64,000 bases of DNA from Herbaspirillum sp. (GCA_028292625.1 JAQGLY010000095.1:1-64000); one strand, 5' to 3'; shown: positions 32,560-39,347, numbered from the stretch's first letter. Notes: generated by a model not told the origin, from the sequence alone. Numbers and translations are program-made.

Positions 32560-32757
32560 CTATTCTTCCGGCGGCCTTTCATCCGGCTTCTCGCCGGGCA
32601 GCGTACCGCCTGGGCCGGGCTTCTCTACCCCAGGTTCGGGCTGGCCGGGCGGTCTGCCACGGCTACCGGTTTCCTTTGGGTCGATTGCAGCTTCGCCTGC
32701 CGGGGTTGATGGGGCGACCTCAGTTGCATTGTTCTGTGACTTGTAGGTGTCGTTCAT
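32560..32757 (-). CDS. Disordered Pro/Gly-rich protein, 65 aa
   Basis: MNDTYKSQNNATEVAPSTPA is followed by repeats of Pro, Gly, Glu and Lys (GRPPGQPEPGVEKPGPGG). It ends DERPPEE. No hydrophobic core is present, so the protein should be intrinsically disordered. AGGAGGG precedes the ATG, a strong site. Similar short disordered proteins occur in many Gram-negative genomes without known role. Confidence 0.65.
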   Translation of the reverse strand: MNDTYKSQNNATEVAPSTPAGEAAIDPKETGSRGRPPGQPEPGVEKPGPGGTLPGEKPDERPPEE

Positions 32758-32844
32758 ATGCCCTCCTGTTGTGAGTCAACAGGATGCTCTCAGCATAGGT
32801 TCGGAGGTATAGGAGGGGAGGAGAATTTGCGTCAGAAAGGACGT

Positions 32845-32879
32845 AAAAAAGCCCTCCGCAAGGAGGGGGGCTGATTTTT
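32845..32879 (-). terminator. Intrinsic terminator after rhuM
   Basis: On the minus strand a stem agccccc / ggagggct with a TTGC loop is followed by six T. It lies 38 bases after the rhuM stop and separates this gene from the leftward operon. Confidence 0.8.
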
Positions 32880-32916
32880 GGGGGGGGGCGGGCTAAGTGC
32901 CTGTGGCGCAAATAAG

Positions 32917-33990
32917 CTATTTAACTTTTTTTGGTCTTGCTGCGGTAGGTGTAGCTTTTTCTGGCCCTATTGAAAGCGGTTGATTGGTTTTTATTTTATC
33001 GACTATCTTATCAAAATCAGATTTGAATTCCTTGTCCTGTATCGTGCGGAATTTCTCAAACTCGGCCTCAGCAAGCTTTTTTGCTGATTCAGCGGAAAAT
33101 TTCCCTGCACCATCCAGAACTTCATACTCGTTAAATCGCAAGAATTCATCAAGTTTGGACGCCCACGCCGCCATCGTCATGGGTTTCTGCCGCTCAGCCA
33201 TGCCCTCTGCAAAATCTAAATACTGCGAAACCAAACGATTCATTTTTTTAATTTCGTCTTCACTCAAATAATTTTTTGCGATAGTCACATCTGTTTTTAG
33301 GATCTTGCCGCCGGCAACTTCATTTTTCCAGGATGTCAGCCCCATATTTGGCTTCTCTGAGCCGGACCTGAGCTTAATCAGTTCTGATGCTGTGTGACCA
33401 TGAATTGCGAAGTGAAATTTATTCTGAACTGACGCATAGAAGGTTTGTGTGATGACAGCATTTTTGTCATAGTCAATACTGCACTGAGCGTAGATATCCG
33501 TAATTTTCTGGTAGAAGCGTCGCTCGGAAGCGCGGATCTCCCTGATGCGCTCTAACAGTTCATCAAAGTAATCTTTGCCGAACAGTGCGACGCCTTGCTT
33601 AAGTCTGTCGTCGTTTAAAGCAAAGCCCTTGATCAGGTATTCTTTTAATACTGCAGAGGCCCACAAGCGGAATTGTGTTGCCTGAGATGAATTTACTCGG
33701 TAGCCGACCGAAATTATTGCATCCAAGTTATAGAAATTCGTAAGATATGCCTTGCCGTCCGCGGCAGTTGTTCGAATTCTTCTAATAACTGAATCTTCAT
33801 CTAACTCTTTGATATTAAATATCTCTTTTAAATGGTAGTTGATTGTAGGAACCTCAACTCCAAATATTTCAGCCATCCCCTTCTGGCTTGCCCAAACCGT
33901 TTCGCCTTCCACAATAACCTGTACTTTCACAGCGCCATCAGAGGATGCATAGAACAAGAATTGGCTAGTATTTTCTATTTCTTTACTCAT
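32917..33990 (-). CDS. rhuM: RhuM family protein
   Basis: A 357-residue protein of the RhuM family. The N-terminal part (VQVIVEGETVWASQKGMAEI, then FGVEVPTINYHLKEIFNIKE) is a helix-turn-helix-like KilA/Bro-type region. YNLDAIISVGYRVNSSQATQ with FRLWAS is the diagnostic stretch. The C-terminal part is helical. The family was named in a Salmonella pathogenicity island and is widespread in mobile elements with no proven activity. The gene is AT-richer than the prophage, has its own terminator and a weak start signal, and so looks like a moron added to the phage. Confidence 0.88.
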   Translation of the reverse strand: MSKEIENTSQFLFYASSDGAVKVQVIVEGETVWASQKGMAEIFGVEVPTINYHLKEIFNIKELDEDSVIRRIRTTAADGKAYLTNFYNLDAIISVGYRVNSSQATQFRLWASAVLKEYLIKGFALNDDRLKQGVALFGKDYFDELLERIREIRASERRFYQKITDIYAQCSIDYDKNAVITQTFYASVQNKFHFAIHGHTASELIKLRSGSEKPNMGLTSWKNEVAGGKILKTDVTIAKNYLSEDEIKKMNRLVSQYLDFAEGMAERQKPMTMAAWASKLDEFLRFNEYEVLDGAGKFSAESAKKLAEAEFEKFRTIQDKEFKSDFDKIVDKIKTNQPLSIGPEKATPTAARPKKVK

Positions 33991-34104
33991 CGGGCAACTC
34001 GGATTTCGGAATTAATGGAATCCGTCATCCTACCATCAGTCCAACGCTATAAGGCAGAGGGTGGCGCAGGCAGGCTATTCATTCTTGATGCGGCAGGACA
34101 GGGC

Positions 34105-34130
34105 GTAAAAAATCCGGCTCGGGGCCGGAT
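34105..34130 (-). terminator. Intrinsic terminator after the 34153 gene
   Basis: Minus-strand stem atccggc / gccggat with a five-base loop followed by TTTTTAC. It ends the transcript of the two small genes at 34153-34714. Confidence 0.75.
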
Positions 34131-34152
34131 TCGGTATGGAATTGCATTTGGC

Positions 34153-34527
34153 CTATTTGGCCGCCGGTGGCGCCTGGGGATGCTCAATTGGGAGCGCAGG
34201 CTGACTATAGATCACGATCGGTGCAGCGGCCGGCTGCGGCGCCGCCGGCTTGAGCGCGTTGCTCATTGCAAGAAACAAGCCGCCGAATCCAAGAAATAGG
34301 CCGATGACCGTGCCAAGCATCCATTTATGCGTCTCGCCGGAAGACTTGTGGATTTCGCTCTTAACCGACTCGATATCGGTCCGTGTTGCCAGTGTTGGCA
34401 ACACTGCATCAAATCGGGCTTCGAGGGCGGATAGGCGTTCCATGTCGCCATCATCGGGCGGCTCGCCGCCTTTGTCAATCTTTGCTACCAATCTATCGAG
34501 TAGGGTGTAATCAATTTTATTCTCCAT
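34153..34527 (-). CDS. Coiled-coil protein with one membrane segment, 124 aa
   Basis: Starts MENKIDYTLLDRLVAKIDKG; residues 28-65 form a coiled coil (MERLSALEARFDAVLPTLA), followed by a membrane segment (WMLGTVIGLFLGFGGLFLAM) and a Pro/Ala tail. The plan, helix bundle then C-terminal anchor, is that of DUF1640/hemolysin XhlA-like small phage proteins. GGGG precedes the ATG, which lies inside the end of the upstream gene. Confidence 0.75.
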   Translation of the reverse strand: MENKIDYTLLDRLVAKIDKGGEPPDDGDMERLSALEARFDAVLPTLATRTDIESVKSEIHKSSGETHKWMLGTVIGLFLGFGGLFLAMSNALKPAAPQPAAAPIVIYSQPALPIEHPQAPPAAK

Positions 34528-34714
34528 CGCCCCATTCCTTCAGCATTAGGTCGGCAACTTCATCATAAGTTTTAATCATGAGTTCGATTGATTGTTGAAT
34601 TGCATTCTTCGATTTCTCATCCTTCGCCGATAGCATAAGTTCTGAGACAGCACGAGCAAGCGCGCCATTCATTTTTGCCATTTTTATGAGCATAATTCGC
34701 TCGTTTTTAGTCAT
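34517..34714 (-). CDS. Small helical protein, 65 aa
   Basis: MTKNERIMLIKMAKMNGALA is Met-rich; the rest (RAVSELMLSAKDEKSKNAIQ and onward) forms two long helices. It overlaps the membrane protein gene downstream by eleven bases, so the pair is co-translated. No family recognised. It could be the cytoplasmic partner of the membrane protein. Confidence 0.7.
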   Translation of the reverse strand: MTKNERIMLIKMAKMNGALARAVSELMLSAKDEKSKNAIQQSIELMIKTYDEVADLMLKEWGDGE

Positions 34715-34734
34715 GATTGCGGTGAGGGGTTATT

Positions 34735-35004
34735 TCAACACTGCTGCCCATATGGGCATATCGTTTGTACAGGCTGCTGGTATCCCGGATAGGTCGGCTG
34801 CGGCTGGCGCGTCCCTGCCTGACCTGTATATGGGTTGACATTGCCCTGCGTGCTGTAATTATTCATCTGGGTATTGTCCGGGGCCGACCGATGGTATGGT
34901 TCGACGTAGGTGCCGTTGTTACGGGTATAGCCCTGTACATATACGTCTTTTGCCGAAGCGACAGATGCGAAGACCAATGTTGCGGCGAGTATTAATTTTT
35001 TCAT
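34735..35004 (-). CDS. Small secreted protein, 89 aa
   Basis: A Sec signal peptide (MKKLILAATLVFASVASA, cleaved before KDVYVQGY) is followed by a Tyr/Asn/Gln/Pro-rich mature part (YTRNNGTYVEPYHRSAPDNT). It ends with two cysteines that could form a disulfide (CPYGQQC). AAAGGGGAAAT precedes the ATG at 35004. Proteins starting V-x-G-Y-x-R-x-x-G-T-Y-V-x-P are common in proteobacteria and their phages, as periplasmic proteins of unknown function. It belongs to a group of envelope-directed genes here. Confidence 0.8.
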   Translation of the reverse strand: MKKLILAATLVFASVASAKDVYVQGYTRNNGTYVEPYHRSAPDNTQMNNYSTQGNVNPYTGQAGTRQPQPTYPGYQQPVQTICPYGQQC

Positions 35005-35029
35005 TTTTATTTCCCCTTTAAAATCCCGT

Positions 35030-35350
35030 TTATTTGCATAGCAGTGCCTCGCCGGCAATGGATGCGCCATCAGCCCATTGCGAAGAAGATTCGATGATGT
35101 GAAACACGTTGCCGCCGGCAGCTGCCGTCGCATTTATGGCATTGCGCATTGCCCCGTTTGCTTTGTCCGGACCTAGGCGCTGGTTTTCCATGATCAGCTT
35201 CAGAAATTGGCAATTGCCGCCTGGCGTCGAGGTGATGACTCTTACTTTCTGGGCATCGTCCGATAGGGGCGCTGCGCACCCACCCAGCAATATCGCCACG
35301 GCAACGGTTATCCCCATAGCCACAACTTTTTGTTTGTTCTTATTGTCCAT
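35030..35350 (-). CDS. DUF4156 lipoprotein
   Basis: A 106-residue lipoprotein. The signal ends in a lipobox (ILLGGC, Cys at residue 25) and is followed by the DUF4156 pattern LSDDAQKVRVITSTPGGNCQ, then AMRNAINATAAAGGNVFHI. Family members are small outer-membrane lipoproteins of unknown role. GGGG precedes the ATG. Encoded by a prophage, it could alter phage adsorption or envelope properties; this is inference. Confidence 0.85.
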   Translation of the reverse strand: MDNKNKQKVVAMGITVAVAILLGGCAAPLSDDAQKVRVITSTPGGNCQFLKLIMENQRLGPDKANGAMRNAINATAAAGGNVFHIIESSSQWADGASIAGEALLCK

Positions 35351-35446
35351 TGCAGCCCCATAGATTCTTCGTTCGTTGAAACTCTCGCCGATGACCCTGG
35401 AGCCATCTATGCGGGGCTTTTCTCTTTTCTCTAATTTTGCAGCTTA

Positions 35447-35497
35447 TTATTTATCCAGCAACTCCCGCAGCATTGCCTTTATCTCGGTCCCACAGTC
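35447..35497 (-). pseudogene. Remnant resembling the tail of the Arc-like gene
   Basis: In an open frame without a start, the minus strand reads EIKAMLRELLDK and stops. The Arc-like protein at 36616 ends ELKRMIKQLLDK, seven of twelve residues identical. It probably is what is left of a second arc-like gene or of a duplication of the cassette. Confidence 0.35.
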
Positions 35498-36599
35498 AAT
35501 CCATTTGAAGAACATCGGTTACCGTCGCACTAAACTGAATCTGGTGCTGCTGACCTGTGACATCGTCTGTTGATATTCCATAGTCGACATCAAGTGTCGC
35601 GCCCATGGCCGGCGGCTCTTCAAGTGTCGGGTTTTTGGCCAGTTTCGCTAGGCCTGCATAGCAAGTAGGCTTCGATTTTATGCTGACAGGGGCGGCATAT
35701 ATATTGTAAATCGTCCTATTCGGGTAAAACGAATAGGACGCGCCCCGGATACGAAGGCTGATTGGGTAGGATATTTCTTGTCCTGGCCCACCGAACTGCT
35801 TCAACCCTGCGTTACAGATTTCTAATTTCAGATTGTAGTGGACAGGATCGGTTGGGTCGCGTGCTGGTACCCTATCATCGACCGCGTGGAGTTGGCGGAG
35901 CGCGTCCCGATCTTCATGAGAGGATGCTTCGCCTGGAGATGATTTTCGTTTCCCAAGGTATTCAGTGTATTGCGCCATCGATATAGACTCCACCGACATC
36001 AGCCCAGGCTTTTGATTTCTCGCTAGAAAGCCGATCGAAGCCTTGTGACTAAGAGCTTGAGTTGGCAATTGAAATTCGCACACATGAAGGTCGCTCTCGA
36101 CAATGCATTTATAGGGAGCGTAGCTTACTGCCGCATCGGCATCGTATAGCGCTGCACTGATTTTTGTGGCGGAGTCTTGTAGCCATAGGACAGATACGTA
36201 CTCTGTTCCTGCGGGTTTTGCGGCCCTTCCCAGTCTCTTATTAGGCTTCTCGCCGAAAAGAACCGATATGGAAATGCTCGCGATAGCAGTATTTCCGACG
36301 GATGTGACCGGGAGCGTCGCGTCGATAAAATTGTTGCGCTTACCTTTGCCGGAAATATTGAATTCTTTGGAGCCGTGATCGCGCATGATTCCTGCGACCC
36401 GATTATGTTCAAATTCAGCGGGGGTGCCGACCCAAACGGAATCTCCCTGCTGAACGGCAGTGTAGTCGCCCCAAGGGGTAGATATGTTGGTTTCTCCATC
36501 CGCGCCTTGGGAAAAACGGACGATCGTTGCGGGCGTCGCTGAAGTGCATACCAGGGCAGCCATCAACGTACCGACAGCAAGCCATTTTTGCTTACCCAA
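35496..36599 (-). CDS. Secreted hypothetical protein, 367 aa
   Basis: It starts from TTG with AGGGAA eight bases upstream. A Sec signal (WLAVGTLMAALVCTSATPA) is followed by a strand-rich protein with few cysteines (YKCIVESDLHVCEF, LEICNAGL, PTCYAG). The C-terminal half contains repeated short strands (YPISLRIRGASYSFYPNRT). It would be periplasmic or surface located. No family is recognised. It lies directly after the Arc-like regulator and may be controlled by it. Codon use is AT-richer than in the phage morphogenesis genes. Confidence 0.7.
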   Translation of the reverse strand: MGKQKWLAVGTLMAALVCTSATPATIVRFSQGADGETNISTPWGDYTAVQQGDSVWVGTPAEFEHNRVAGIMRDHGSKEFNISGKGKRNNFIDATLPVTSVGNTAIASISISVLFGEKPNKRLGRAAKPAGTEYVSVLWLQDSATKISAALYDADAAVSYAPYKCIVESDLHVCEFQLPTQALSHKASIGFLARNQKPGLMSVESISMAQYTEYLGKRKSSPGEASSHEDRDALRQLHAVDDRVPARDPTDPVHYNLKLEICNAGLKQFGGPGQEISYPISLRIRGASYSFYPNRTIYNIYAAPVSIKSKPTCYAGLAKLAKNPTLEEPPAMGATLDVDYGISTDDVTGQQHQIQFSATVTDVLQMD

Positions 36600-36615
36600 A
36601 ATGTATTCCCTATTG

Positions 36616-36849
36616 TTATTTATCGAGCAACTGTTTAATCATCCGTTTTAGTTCAGCGACCTCTTGTGAAAGCTCATTCAGCCGCGACTTGATCTCCGAT
36701 GAGCTGCACCGTTCGATGATTATCGAATTAAATGACCGGACCTGTTGCTCCGAAATGTCATACATCTCCTGAAAAAGCGGTGGCGGCAACCGAACAGTGC
36801 GTTGAACGAAATCTTTTTGCTTAATTTTTTTTGGTCGCGGCTTTTCCAT
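36616..36849 (-). CDS. Arc-like ribbon-helix-helix regulator, 77 aa
   Basis: After a basic leader (MEKPRPKKIKQKD) comes the Arc fold: a strand (VQRTVRLPPPLF), helix A (QEMYDISEQQ) and helix B (RSFNSIIIERCSSSEIKSRL). A coiled-coil tail (QEVAELKRMIKQLLDK) follows. Arc-type dimers bind DNA with the beta strand; P22 Arc controls the antirepressor gene. A perfect 8-3-8 palindrome lies 41 bases upstream (36890-36908) and is the likely operator, which suggests autoregulation and control of the secreted protein gene downstream. Confidence 0.85.
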   Translation of the reverse strand: MEKPRPKKIKQKDFVQRTVRLPPPLFQEMYDISEQQVRSFNSIIIERCSSSEIKSRLNELSQEVAELKRMIKQLLDK

Positions 36850-36889
36850 TGAGCGAGTTTTTCTTAAAACGCGCTGGTAGTGTTGTTTT

Positions 36890-36908
36890 TGACCCTAAAA
36901 TAGGGTCA
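36890..36908. promoter_or_regulatory. Palindromic operator candidate upstream of the Arc-like gene
   Basis: TGACCCTA AAA TAGGGTCA is a perfect 8-3-8 inverted repeat 41 bases before the start of the ribbon-helix-helix gene. No T tract follows, so it is not a terminator. It is a good candidate for autoregulation by that protein. Confidence 0.65.
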
Positions 36909-37170
36909 CACTTTCGATGAAATGTTGTCTACAGTTCCATGTCGAAATAATTGTCCTACTGCGCAGAGCGTAGTTTACCTAGGTGGCAGGACGTTTGTTG
37001 CCGAATTGCAGGACGAAAGGCTTTCTTTTTGAGCGATAGAGGTCCGGATCGTCCGCGCATAGTAGTTTAAAAGATACAGTACAGCCCGCCGTGATGGCGC
37101 TGGCAAACTCATAAAATTTACATGCGGCATCAAATAGATCGGTTGTCGCGCAGTACTTTTAGTGAGAATA

Positions 37171-37190
37171 TACTGTGTAAATAAACAGTG
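37171..37190 (+). promoter_or_regulatory. LexA (SOS) box overlapping a promoter
   Basis: TACTGTGTAAATAAACAGTG contains CTGT-N8-ACAG, the LexA consensus, with flanking TA and TG. A TATACT -10 element overlaps its left edge (37169-37174). The only gene downstream on this strand is the 53-aa frame at 37259, which would be repressed by LexA and switched on after DNA damage. Confidence 0.82.
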
Positions 37191-37258
37191 CTTTTGTTCC
37201 GAAGCGCAACGTTCAGCGCGATAAAAGCGACGATGCCTACGTATTAATGGGGTCTAGG

Positions 37259-37420
37259 ATGCGGCAGCAAGAACAGGAAGAGCTCAGGATTATCGCTGCA
37301 TATAGGACGATGGATCAACGCAGGAGGCAGGAGAATTTGAAAACCATGGAGCGTGATGCAAAGAACTACCCTGAAAAAAAACCGGTCAAATTACGGCTTG
37401 TTGCGAATGATTCCCGATAG
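37259..37420 (+). CDS. SOS-controlled small protein, candidate antirepressor, 53 aa
   Basis: MRQQEQEELRIIAAYRTMDQ continues as a highly charged helix (RRRQENLKTMERDAKNYPEK) and ends LRLVANDSR. It lies 69 bases downstream of a consensus LexA box and converges on the repressor gene, overlapping its end by 30 bases. GGGG is eight bases before the ATG. In Gifsy-type prophages, LexA-controlled proteins of this size bind and inactivate repressors that cannot cleave themselves. The repressor here also lacks the cleavage domain, so an antirepressor role is a reasoned inference. No sequence similarity to known antirepressors was recognised. Confidence 0.7.
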   Translation: MRQQEQEELRIIAAYRTMDQRRRQENLKTMERDAKNYPEKKPVKLRLVANDSR

Positions 37421-37837
37421 CACAGCCCGTGGAGCGTCCTTGGCGGCCTCCAGTATTCTTTTTCGGCCTTCGTCATCGGTACATCGATATAGCGTGAGCA
37501 ACTCACTTTCCTCTTCATCCAACCGCTGTAAAAACGTCTCCGCATTTCGCTGACGTTTATCAGGCAACTCCACAGTATCCGCTGTTGGCCTCGACTTTCC
37601 CTCTCCTGTGGCGAGCCAAAATCCATCTACCTTCAGGAAGTTTGCCGCCTTCGCTGAATTCTCAGCTGTCAGCGCCTTCGTTTTTCCCGTGATTACTTGG
37701 CTGATTGCCTGCACGCTGACCGTTATTGCATCGGCTAACTCCTGCCGGTCTTTTTCCGCAAGTTTCAATGCCTCATCGAGGCGCATTCCATAATTTTTCA
37801 TAATGTTGTAAAGCTTACTTTCATTACTGGAAAGCAT
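37391..37837 (-). CDS. CI-type prophage repressor without peptidase domain
   Basis: This protein of about 148 residues has a helix-turn-helix at residues 20-75 (EKDRQELADAITVSVQAISQ, then VITGKTKALTAENSAKAANF and LKVDGFWLATGEG). The tail is acidic and helical (LDEEESELLTLYRCTDDEGR). The S24 self-cleavage domain of lambda CI is missing. No Shine-Dalgarno precedes the ATG at 37837, and a second start at 37801 is possible. Promoter-like sequence right before the ATG suggests a leaderless message, as for lambda cI from pRM. The divergent cro-like gene and the shared operators identify it as the immunity repressor. Confidence 0.82.
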   Translation of the reverse strand: MLSSNESKLYNIMKNYGMRLDEALKLAEKDRQELADAITVSVQAISQVITGKTKALTAENSAKAANFLKVDGFWLATGEGKSRPTADTVELPDKRQRNAETFLQRLDEEESELLTLYRCTDDEGRKRILEAAKDAPRAVLSGIIRNKP

Positions 37838-37839
37838 GG

Positions 37840-37868
37840 TTGCATTAAATATTAAAGAATGCTTTAAT
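37840..37868 (+). promoter_or_regulatory. pR-like promoter and operator between cI and cro
   Basis: TTGCAT and TTTAAT are 17 bases apart on the plus strand. The operator ATTAAAG AATG CTTTAAT (37851-37868) overlaps the -10 element. A weaker match, TAAAG CTTA CTTTC, lies at 37809-37822. The -10 ends six bases before the cro ATG, so the cro message would be leaderless or nearly so. Confidence 0.72.
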
Positions 37869-37874
37869 GTGGGC

Positions 37875-38093
37875 ATGAAGAAATCAGACGCCACAAAGTT
37901 GCTTGGAGGGACGCCAAAAGCGGCGGCTTCAGCGCTTCGGATCACTTATCAAGCCTATTCGCAATGGCCTGACGAGTTGCCCGACCGCCTTGAAGACCGT
38001 GTTCAGGCCGCTATCGCTCGAAAACACCTGCCAGCGGAAATGCTTGGCGTCATACCAGCCGCTCTCAATAAATTGAAGGTGCAAGCGGCCTAA
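37875..38093 (+). CDS. Cro/YdaS-like DNA-binding protein, 72 aa
   Basis: MKKSDATKLLGGTPKAAASA, then LRITYQAYSQWPDELPDRLE and DRVQAAIARKHLPAEML. The helix-turn-helix ITYQAYSQWPDELP is the signature of the YdaS/Cro family that opens the rightward lytic operon of many prophages. It would compete with the repressor for the shared operators. The ATG at 37875 has no clear binding site and lies at the predicted transcription start, so a leaderless message is likely. A longer frame from 37836 runs through the promoter. Confidence 0.83.
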   Translation: MKKSDATKLLGGTPKAAASALRITYQAYSQWPDELPDRLEDRVQAAIARKHLPAEMLGVIPAALNKLKVQAA

Positions 38094-38175
38094 TTGTTTC
38101 GGGACATGATTTTTCATGTCCCCATTGCCAAGTAACCGCATCAGTGCCGCCTAGTTTGTTGTTCATGTTTTGTTG

Positions 38176-38194
38176 AGTGTCGAGATTCGACACT
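38176..38194. promoter_or_regulatory. Palindrome between cro-like and CII-like genes
   Basis: AGTGTCGA GAT TCGACACT is a perfect 8-3-8 inverted repeat followed by TTTATTTT. It could be an operator for the gene at 38238 or a terminator after the cro-like gene (a tR1 equivalent). Sequence alone does not decide. Confidence 0.6.
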
Positions 38195-38237
38195 TTTATT
38201 TTGCTGAATTTTGTACCGTAAAGAACAGGAAAGTTTC

Positions 38238-38618
38238 ATGACCGTACCAGCCTCTACCCAGATGACGCTCGATTTCCAGCCCGGTTTGACTGATCGGTTC
38301 ACTGGCGTACTGGACTGCATCCGGCAGGGCGCGTACACCCATCGGAACCCGCTCAAGACGATTGCGGCCGACATGGACATGAGCCAATCCGAGTTGTCGC
38401 GGAAACTTTCCGGAAACATGGATGATCCGCGCCGACTGTCCGTTGACGATCTGGAGAAGTATCTGACCGCAACCGGCGACATGACGCCGATCTATTTCCT
38501 GGTTGAGAAATATTTGTCCGATGATGAGGCCAAGCAGCGCCGCGCACTTGGCGAACTTGCCAAGCAGTTGCCGACGCTGTTGTCACTGCTCAAAGCGGCA
38601 GGTCAGGTTCCAGCATGA
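38238..38618 (+). CDS. CII-like phage regulatory protein
   Basis: A 126-residue protein: MTVPASTQMTLDFQPGLTDR, then a DNA-binding domain (NPLKTIAADMDMSQSELSRK, with LSGN). A second part carries SVDDLEKYLTATGDMTPIYF and a helical tail. This plan matches the phage regulatory CII family of non-lambdoid prophages, which control lysogeny or early genes. AGGAAA precedes the ATG at 38238. It is the second gene of the rightward operon. Confidence 0.82.
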   Translation: MTVPASTQMTLDFQPGLTDRFTGVLDCIRQGAYTHRNPLKTIAADMDMSQSELSRKLSGNMDDPRRLSVDDLEKYLTATGDMTPIYFLVEKYLSDDEAKQRRALGELAKQLPTLLSLLKAAGQVPA

Positions 38619-38782
38619 TCACCACCAACCCCTCCAGTACCGACCGCTATCGCTATGCGACGGCAATGTCGCTTCCGCTTTCTCTCGTCCGCAAGCTGTG
38701 TGTCTGCGGAAAACAATCGACGAGCCGTCAGTTGCACCAGTATGGTCGCTGCGCCGCATGCGCTCGAAAGGATGCCGTATGA
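38615..38782 (+). CDS. Small zinc-finger-like protein, 55 aa
   Basis: MITTNPSSTDRYRYATAMSL, then KLCVCGKQSTSRQL and RCAACARKDAV. The C-x-C and C-x-x-C pairs 20 residues apart could bind one zinc ion. The ATG and the stop both overlap neighbours by four bases, so it is part of a coupled operon. No family name can be given. Confidence 0.7.
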   Translation: MITTNPSSTDRYRYATAMSLPLSLVRKLCVCGKQSTSRQLHQYGRCAACARKDAV

Positions 38783-38865
38783 GCTTCAACGATCAACTGC
38801 TTGCCATCGGCGTGCTGATTATCTTCGGCATTCCAGCCCTCGTCGCTTTTCTCATCTGGAAATAG
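38779..38865 (+). CDS. Micro membrane protein, 28 aa
   Basis: MSFNDQLLAIGVLIIFGIPA with LVAFLIWK: a single hydrophobic helix of about 20 residues, spanning the membrane. The ATG overlaps the preceding stop by four bases. Its position in the immunity-proximal operon is typical for very small phage membrane peptides of unknown role. Confidence 0.65.
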   Translation: MSFNDQLLAIGVLIIFGIPALVAFLIWK

Positions 38866-38874
38866 GAAAACCGC

Positions 38875-39090
38875 ATGAATGCTCACCTATTTGACATCCT
38901 GATCGCTCTCGGCCAACTCAAGAATGATCGTGCGCTGGCTGAGCGCTTGCGCGTCGATCCGCAATGCATCTGCCATATCCGGGCCAAGCGTCGCTCCTTG
39001 GGCGCTGCGCTGATGATCGTCATCAATGAAGTGTTCGACATGCCGATTGCGGAGCAGAAGCGGCTGATGAATATGGAGCGTGCGGCATGA
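38875..39090 (+). CDS. Small HTH-like phage protein, 71 aa
   Basis: MNAHLFDILIALGQLKNDRA, then LAERLRVDPQCICHIRAKRR looks like a helix-turn-helix, followed by LGAALMIVINEVFDMPIAEQ. AGGAAA precedes the ATG. A small DNA-binding regulator of the early operon is likely; the target is unknown. Confidence 0.78.
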   Translation: MNAHLFDILIALGQLKNDRALAERLRVDPQCICHIRAKRRSLGAALMIVINEVFDMPIAEQKRLMNMERAA

Positions 39091-39347
39091 ACTGCAAACC
39101 GGGCGATTTGGCAATGGTCGTGCGTGGCGGCGCTCTTCCCGCCGAAGCAGAAATCATTGGCGTCGTGCGCCGGCTGACAAAGTGCCGGCCACATAAGTTC
39201 AGCGGGAATCCGGTTTGGGAATATGAGGGCGAGATATTAGCCGTAAGCACCGGTCACATTACCGCCCTCGCGGACGATGTTCTGCAGCCGATTCGCGGTA
39301 TTGAAGTTCCGGCTTCTATCGACCAATCAATCGCGGAGCCAGCATGA
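39087..39347 (+). CDS. Hypothetical phage protein, 86 aa
   Basis: MNCKPGDLAMVVRGGALPAE and later GEILAVSTGHITALADDVLQ form a small beta-barrel-like pattern seen in a common family of short phage proteins (start C-K-P-G-D-L-A, end LRPI-like QPIRG). It overlaps both neighbours by four bases. Function unknown. Confidence 0.78.
   Translation: MNCKPGDLAMVVRGGALPAEAEIIGVVRRLTKCRPHKFSGNPVWEYEGEILAVSTGHITALADDVLQPIRGIEVPASIDQSIAEPA

Larger units (their letters stand above)
36850..37258. other. Regulatory intergenic region between arc-like gene and the SOS gene
   Basis: These 409 bases hold the palindrome at 36890, the LexA box at 37171 and a likely promoter. No further coding frame is convincing. 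The stretch 36950-37140 shows nothing recognisable. Confidence 0.5.
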
